NCBI GenBank assembly: GCA_003212195.1
Contig: QCQM01000010.1
Span: 1-32,025 of the forward strand
Direction of reading: 5' to 3'
Source: Prochlorococcus sp. AG-449-O05
GTDB lineage: Bacteria > Cyanobacteriota > Cyanobacteriia > PCC-6307 > Cyanobiaceae
DNA: 32,025 bases
Of this stretch, positions 27,938 to 32,025 are shown in pieces. Made by a program: the position numbers and the translations under genes. Position 1 is the stretch's first letter, and every line of letters begins with the position of its first letter. The notes under the pieces were generated by a model, which had not been told where the DNA came from, searched no databases, and worked only from the letters and a program-made list of their open reading frames with translations.

Positions 27938-29116
27938 ATGAAGGCAATGATACTTGCGGCAGGTAAAGGCACACGTGTGCAGCCTATTACCCATGTTATT
28001 CCAAAACCGATGATTCCGATTTTGCAAAAACCTGTTATGGAGTTTCTCTTGGAACTTTTAAAAGAACATAACTTTAAGGAAATAATGGTAAATGTTTCTC
28101 ATCTGGCTGAAGAAATTGAAAATTATTTTAGGGATGGGCAAAGATTTGGAGTAGAAATTGCTTATAGTTTTGAAGGAAGAATTGAAGATGGGGAATTAAT
28201 AGGTGATGCTTTGGGCTCGGCAGGAGGATTAAGAAAAATTCAGGATTTTCAAAATTTCTTTGATGAGACTTTTGTTGTTTTATGTGGTGATGCTTTAGTT
28301 GATTTAGATTTAACTCAAGCTGTTAAAAAACACAAGCAGAAAGGAGCTATCGCGAGCTTGATAACAAAAAAGGTAACAAAAGATCAAGTATCAAGTTACG
28401 GTGTTGTAGTTTCAGATGAAAATGGAAGAATAAAGGCTTTTCAGGAAAAGCCAGCAGTTGATCAAGCTTTAAGTGATTCTATAAATACTGGAATTTATCT
28501 TTTTGAACCCGAAATTTTTAATTACATACCCTCAGCCGAGAAATTTGATATTGGGGCTGATCTTTTCCCTAAACTTGTTGAAATGGATTTGCCATTTTTT
28601 GCATTACCAATGGATTTTGAATGGGTAGATATTGGAAAAGTTCCTGATTATTGGAGTGCTATTAGAAATGTATTGCAAGGCAAGGTAAGACAAGTACAAA
28701 TACCAGGTAAGGAAATTAAACCAGGAGTTTTTACTGGTTTGAATGTAGCGGCTAACTGGGAAAAAGTTAATATTACCGGTCCGGTTTATATAGGAGGCAT
28801 GACTAGGATAGAGGATGGAGCAACTATTATTGGCCCTTCCATGATTGGACCAAGTTGTTGTATTTGCGAGGGAGCAACTATAGATAACTCAATTATTTTT
28901 GATTATTCTAAAATTGGTAAAGGTGTACGACTTATGGATAAGTTAGTTTTTGGTAAATATTGTGTTGGTAAAAATGGAGATCATTTTGATTTGCAAGATG
29001 CATCTTTAGATTGGCTAATAACAGATTCAAGAAGATCAGATTTAACTGAGCCATCGCCTCAGCAGAAAGCTATGGCAGAATTATTAGGTACTGATTTGAT
29101 TAATATTCCAGACTAA
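27938..29116 (+). CDS. Sugar-phosphate nucleotidyltransferase with hexapeptide-repeat C-terminus
   Basis: This 392-residue protein has an N-terminal nucleotidyltransferase domain (about 1-235) with LAAGKGTRVQPIT, PKPMIPI, the metal-binding LCGDALVD and the sugar-loop GDALGSAGGL, then a left-handed beta-helix region (about 260-345) with repeated I/V-G-P hexapeptides. This build is that of mannose-1-phosphate guanylyltransferase or glucose-1-phosphate nucleotidyltransferases; the sugar and nucleotide cannot be told from sequence alone. It probably supplies activated sugars for cell-envelope polymers. Its end overlaps the metF end by 17 bp. Confidence 0.83.
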   Translation: MKAMILAAGKGTRVQPITHVIPKPMIPILQKPVMEFLLELLKEHNFKEIMVNVSHLAEEIENYFRDGQRFGVEIAYSFEGRIEDGELIGDALGSAGGLRKIQDFQNFFDETFVVLCGDALVDLDLTQAVKKHKQKGAIASLITKKVTKDQVSSYGVVVSDENGRIKAFQEKPAVDQALSDSINTGIYLFEPEIFNYIPSAEKFDIGADLFPKLVEMDLPFFALPMDFEWVDIGKVPDYWSAIRNVLQGKVRQVQIPGKEIKPGVFTGLNVAANWEKVNITGPVYIGGMTRIEDGATIIGPSMIGPSCCICEGATIDNSIIFDYSKIGKGVRLMDKLVFGKYCVGKNGDHFDLQDASLDWLITDSRRSDLTEPSPQQKAMAELLGTDLINIPD

Positions 29117-29990
29117 GATCAGCTTTTTCAATAATCTCAGGAATTAAATGCTCTGCTTTTACGGCCATTAGATGAACACCATTTGCAATGTTAAAAAAAT
29201 CATGAGCTTGTTCAGCTGCAATTTTAATACCTTCCTGTAAAGGATCTTTAGCTTCTTTAAGACGATTTAAAATGTTCTCAGGGATGTTTGCTCCTGGAAC
29301 GTACTTGTTTATAAAGAGAGCATTTTTGTAAGACTTTAATAGGAATACACCCGCAATTACAGGAAGTTCAAGAGGATTACTAATGTTTTCACAAAATTCT
29401 ATCAAATTTTCTTTTTCCATAACCATTTGAGTTTGTATAAATTCAGCCCCAGCTTCTTTTTTCCTTCTCAATCGATTTTCTAAACTTCTTCGATTTTTGC
29501 AACTAGGATCAGCGGCAGCACCTGCAAAAATAAATGTTTTTTGATCGGCAAGTTCTCCTAAAGTAGGATCAATTCCCTTATTGAATGCCTGAATTTGTTG
29601 AAGCAATTTAACTGACTCAAACTCATGAACTGCTTTAGCATCTTGTTGATCCCCAGCTTTAACTGAATCACCGGTAATGGATAAGATGTTTTTAATTCCT
29701 AAAGCATTTGCTCCCAGAATGTCTGATTGTAAAGCAATTTTATTACGATCTCTGCAAGATATTTGCATTATTGGTTCTATTCCATTTTCTAGTAATAGTT
29801 TGGACATTGCCAAGCTACACATTCTCATTACAGCTCTACTTCCGTCAGTAATGTTAACAGCATGTACCTTATCTTTCAAAAGTTGTGCTATCTTAAGAGA
29901 TCTTAAGGGGTTTCCACCTCTTGGCGGCATCAACTCTGCCGTTATTACCTTAGAATTATTTTCTAAAGTTTGCTGAAGTTTTGATTTCAA
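29100..29990 (-). CDS. metF: 5,10-methylenetetrahydrofolate reductase
   Basis: MetF reduces methylene-THF to 5-methyl-THF, the methyl donor for methionine synthesis, with FAD as cofactor. The 296-residue protein has the conserved catalytic-Glu segment AELMPPRGGNPL (about 19-30), the VNITDGSRAVMRM and ISCRDRNK region, and a C-terminal SYKNALFINKYVPG. The start is TTG at 29990 with AGGA about 11 nt upstream; the alignment to SKLQQ at the family N-terminus supports it. It is divergent from the PedR-like gene across 77 bp. The last 17 bp overlap the convergent nucleotidyltransferase gene. Confidence 0.92.
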   Translation of the reverse strand: MKSKLQQTLENNSKVITAELMPPRGGNPLRSLKIAQLLKDKVHAVNITDGSRAVMRMCSLAMSKLLLENGIEPIMQISCRDRNKIALQSDILGANALGIKNILSITGDSVKAGDQQDAKAVHEFESVKLLQQIQAFNKGIDPTLGELADQKTFIFAGAAADPSCKNRRSLENRLRRKKEAGAEFIQTQMVMEKENLIEFCENISNPLELPVIAGVFLLKSYKNALFINKYVPGANIPENILNRLKEAKDPLQEGIKIAAEQAHDFFNIANGVHLMAVKAEHLIPEIIEKADLSLEY

Positions 29991-30003
29991 TTGCTTTTGT
30001 TTC

Positions 30004-30019
30004 CTTGTTAGTAAACAAG
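30004..30019. promoter_or_regulatory. Inverted repeat in the metF / PedR-like spacer
   Basis: A perfect CTTGTT-AGTA-AACAAG repeat sits 14 bp upstream of metF and about 50 bp upstream of the PedR-like start. It could be an operator for a LuxR-type dimer or part of a promoter; the sequence alone does not decide. Confidence 0.35.
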
Positions 30020-30067
30020 TGTACTGAGATTGCTAAACTTAATTAATATAAAAAAGGAACTGTTTAA

Positions 30068-30346
30068 ATGCAAATGGTTGAAGAAGAAGTAAACAACATT
30101 GACATGATGGGTCTCTCAGCCAGAGAGATGGAAATCATTGATCTCGTAGCTGATGGGCTTACAAATCAAGAAATTGCTGTAAAACTGACTATTAGTAAAA
30201 GAACTGTTGATAATCATGTAAGTAATATGTTTACAAAAACTGGTTCTAAAAACAGAGTAGCACTCTTGAATTGGGCAATGGACAATGGGAAGATCTGTAG
30301 AGATGGATTTAATTGTTGTTCACTCCCAGACTCTAGCCAAGATTAG
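30068..30346 (+). CDS. LuxR-type HTH regulator, PedR-like
   Basis: This 92-residue protein is almost only a LuxR-type helix-turn-helix domain (about 14-72: LSAREMEIIDLVADGL, NQEIAVKLTISKRTVDNHVSNM). It has no receiver or sensor domain. It resembles PedR of Synechocystis, a small regulator whose DNA binding follows photosynthetic electron transport through a redox-active cysteine. Here C77, C83 and C84 sit in the tail KICRDGFNCC, matching the expected position of the redox cysteine. A good Shine-Dalgarno (AAGGA) precedes the ATG. Its 3' end overlaps a convergent 54-codon ORF by 14 bp. Confidence 0.8.
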   Translation: MQMVEEEVNNIDMMGLSAREMEIIDLVADGLTNQEIAVKLTISKRTVDNHVSNMFTKTGSKNRVALLNWAMDNGKICRDGFNCCSLPDSSQD

Positions 30347-30497
30347 TATTACCCTTTTCTTTTTTTGTATTATTAACCAAATCAATTAAACAATAATTTG
30401 TAGAACCTAATTCGAAAAGTTCAGCATATGCAATACATGCATCTTTATCTGAATCAACAAATCTTAATATTCCTTCTTTGTCGTAAAGACCATACAT
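30333..30497 (-). CDS. Small hypothetical protein, 54 residues
   Basis: A minus-strand ORF runs from ATG at 30497 to TAG at 30333. It begins MYGLYDKEGILRFVDSDKD and continues ACIAYAELFELGSTNYCLIDL before a polar tail. The composition is protein-like: an aromatic and acidic start, a helical middle and no runs of AT-rich filler. It fills most of the otherwise empty 30347-30587 stretch and overlaps the 3' end of the PedR-like gene by 14 bp. I do not recognise a family; it has no membrane segment. No clear ribosome-binding site is seen. The rest of the gap (30498-30587) holds nothing I can name. Confidence 0.65.
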   Translation of the reverse strand: MYGLYDKEGILRFVDSDKDACIAYAELFELGSTNYCLIDLVNNTKKEKGNTNLG

Positions 30498-30587
30498 CTG
30501 AAGAAAATAATATTTACTTTGATTAAATATAAAGAAAATATAAAGGATAAGTGGCTACCGTGACTAGTTTTTTTTTAAAGTTGTTAA

Positions 30588-31061
30588 TTATTCTTCGTTC
30601 CACCCTGAAAAAGGATTGTTGGCAAGACTGAAATTGGAGTAATGGGTCAGCCCAGTAATTTCTTTTGAAATGAAAGATGGAAGAATTAAATCCTCCTCTT
30701 CATTAGAAAGTTCAATTTCTGCAATTTCAAGTGGATAATTATTTTCTTTAAAGCAATCTATAATCCAAGATTTTTTTTCAATTTCTAGAAAGTATCTATC
30801 TTTTTTAATTGTGTTTGAAAGATTTGACATTATTGTTTCAGCATCGCTTCGTGGAATGGAGTATTCAAATTCAAAGTTGGTAAAACCCTTGATATGTTTT
30901 TTAAGTGTAATTTTAGAGTTTTTGCCTATAAGCCTTACCCTAATAATCCAACCATCTAAACTTTTGGAAAAATATCCTTGTTCAATATAAACTTTTTTAT
31001 TTATGAATTCTTTCCAATTATCATTTTTTATAAGAAATCTTCTTTCTATCTCAAAGGCCAT
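30588..31061 (-). CDS. CYTH-domain (triphosphate tunnel metalloenzyme) protein
   Basis: This 157-residue protein starts MAFEIERRFLI, the ExExR(K) signature (E4, E6, R8) of the CYTH/TTM fold, followed by the alternating charged strands (YIEQGYFS, WIIRVRL, ITLKKH, FEFEYSI) that line the triphosphate tunnel. Bacterial relatives mostly hydrolyse inorganic tripolyphosphate or other triphosphates; adenylate cyclase activity is less likely for this short type. The ATG directly follows the nadK stop (0 bp), so the two are probably co-transcribed. The substrate is not known. Confidence 0.87.
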   Translation of the reverse strand: MAFEIERRFLIKNDNWKEFINKKVYIEQGYFSKSLDGWIIRVRLIGKNSKITLKKHIKGFTNFEFEYSIPRSDAETIMSNLSNTIKKDRYFLEIEKKSWIIDCFKENNYPLEIAEIELSNEEEDLILPSFISKEITGLTHYSNFSLANNPFSGWNEE

Positions 31062-31973
31062 TTAATTTTTGAAATTTTTTGGAGACAAATCGCCTTTCCA
31101 ATCAAGTTTTTTTATTAAGGTATTATAGTAACTTGTGCTTTTTTTAAACTTTATTATTTTGCAGGGTGATTTCCCTTTCTTAATCTCACAATAATAATTT
31201 TCCTTAATGGTCATACATTTTGAACCGTCAGTCCATAATTTAATTTCTCCTTTACTTTTTTTTACTGGCTTAATGATTACCATACTTGTGTTAGGTATGA
31301 CGATTGGTCTACTAGCCAAACTCATTGGGCATATAGGGTTAATAATCATACCATCTATACTTGGATGTACTATTGGACCTCCTGCAGCCATTGAGTAGGC
31401 TGTTGAACCCGTAGTTGTAGCTACAATCAATCCATCACCTTTATATTCATTTACCTTCTCATTATCTATTTCAATTTGTATTTGGTTGGTCGGAGAAATA
31501 TCTTCTTCAACGGATTTAAAATAAAAATCATTTAAGGCGTTATAGCTTTTTATGATTTTTTTCTCAGAACTTGTCCCCTCAATACAAACATTGCAATTTA
31601 ATCTATTACGAAAGTCAATTAAATATTCTTCGTTCTCAAGGATTTCAATAAAAGATTTGTCAAATAAAAATTCTTTCTCTTGAGTAAGAAACCCCAAATT
31701 ACCTCCAATATTAATACTCAATAAAGGAATATCATAATCAGCTAATGCATTTGCACATTTCAGGAAGGTTCCATCTCCACCAAGAACTATGCCAATATTT
31801 GGTTGTGATTCTGAATTAGAAAAATATTTTTCAATTTCATCTTTATGAAAATCACTTTCAATCCTGTTTGATTTAATATTTTTTGCTTTAAGAACTTCTT
31901 CACAGAATTTTGAAGCCTCTTGAGCTATAGAACTATCTGAACGATATACAATGAGCACTAATGAAAGTTTCAT
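31062..31973 (-). CDS. nadK: NAD kinase
   Basis: NAD kinase phosphorylates NAD to NADP using ATP or polyphosphate, supplying the NADP that photosynthesis reduces. The 303-residue protein has the GGDGT motif at 65-69 (catalytic D67), followed by FLTQE, the NDFYF segment and the conserved [20 protein letters not shown] stretch near 180-199. The length is typical. It is between ndhE upstream (9-bp gap) and the CYTH gene downstream on the same strand; a polyphosphate/triphosphate link between the two products is only speculation. Confidence 0.95.
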   Translation of the reverse strand: MKLSLVLIVYRSDSSIAQEASKFCEEVLKAKNIKSNRIESDFHKDEIEKYFSNSESQPNIGIVLGGDGTFLKCANALADYDIPLLSINIGGNLGFLTQEKEFLFDKSFIEILENEEYLIDFRNRLNCNVCIEGTSSEKKIIKSYNALNDFYFKSVEEDISPTNQIQIEIDNEKVNEYKGDGLIVATTTGSTAYSMAAGGPIVHPSIDGMIINPICPMSLASRPIVIPNTSMVIIKPVKKSKGEIKLWTDGSKCMTIKENYYCEIKKGKSPCKIIKFKKSTSYYNTLIKKLDWKGDLSPKNFKN

Positions 31974-31982
31974 TTAATGCTT

Positions 31983-32025
31983 TTACCATTTTAATAAATT
32001 AAAACTTTCCATATCTACAGTCACC
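31983..32025 (-). CDS. ndhE: 3' end of ndhE (NAD(P)H-quinone oxidoreductase subunit 4L), partial
   Basis: A minus-strand frame entering from the right edge ends VTVDMESFNLLKW and stops at 31983-31985. The LLKW terminus is the usual end of cyanobacterial and plastid NdhE, a small membrane subunit of NDH-1. Only 13 codons are visible, so the call rests on this tail and on the other ndh genes in the window. It lies 9 bp upstream of nadK on the same strand. Confidence 0.7.
   Translation of the reverse strand, partial: VTVDMESFNLLKW

Noticed and set aside
30552-30576. T-run at 30567-30576 as a terminator
   Set aside because: The preceding bases form only a 3-bp stem with mismatches, too weak for an intrinsic terminator.

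Overview
The window is about 32 kb of dense, AT-rich (roughly 30% GC by eye) chromosomal DNA from a picocyanobacterium. Gene content (RpaA, RpaB, Ycf3, Ycf34, NdhM/F/D/E, plant-type phytoene synthase and desaturase, a Z-ISO-like protein, RbcR), very short spacers and the protein sequences themselves point to Prochlorococcus, most likely a high-light-adapted strain. The organism call comes from recognition of the proteins, not from a search. I see no phage genes, insertion sequences, CRISPR arrays or tRNA-bounded islands; this reads as core genome.

Layout. 1-3.4 kb: the tail of an unidentified gene, cysK followed by a DnaJ-domain gene (minus strand), a UPF0367 gene coupled to an ABC ATPase, tRNA-Asn with a terminator, and a hypothetical gene. 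3.4-4.6 kb: a 397-bp regulatory gap and the circadian-output regulator rpaA. 4.6-8.5 kb (minus): a copper-type P-type ATPase broken by a one-base homopolymer shift, then tmk and holB packed without gaps. 8.6-10.5 kb: ycf3 (photosystem I assembly) convergent with radA. 10.6-15.4 kb: rpaB followed by the lipid-synthesis series plsX, fabH, fabD, plsC. 15.4-18 kb: tsaB, ycf34, a CCA/poly(A)-polymerase-family gene and an RRM protein. 18-23.2 kb: crtP-crtB (minus), ndhM with a DUF3172-like gene, rbcR, and a Z-ISO/NnrU gene. 23.2-27 kb: ndhF and ndhD. 27-32 kb: scpA, a sugar-phosphate nucleotidyltransferase, metF, a PedR-like LuxR regulator, a 54-codon ORF too short for usual cut-offs, a CYTH-domain gene, nadK and the 3' end of ndhE.

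The genes connect around photosynthetic metabolism: light/clock control (RpaA, RpaB, PedR-like, RbcR), PSI assembly (Ycf3), NDH-1 cyclic electron flow (NdhM/F/D/E), carotenoid synthesis (phytoene synthase, desaturase and zeta-carotene isomerase within 5.2 kb) and fatty-acid/phospholipid initiation (PlsX, FabH, FabD, PlsC). Nothing is clearly a new system. The observations most worth a second look are the A9 frameshift that removes the last two membrane helices of the copper ATPase, a roughly 127-residue low-complexity repeat extension on PlsX, the Z-ISO gene near crtP/crtB and divergent from rbcR, several unassigned dyads in regulatory gaps, and convergent gene ends that nearly all touch or overlap.
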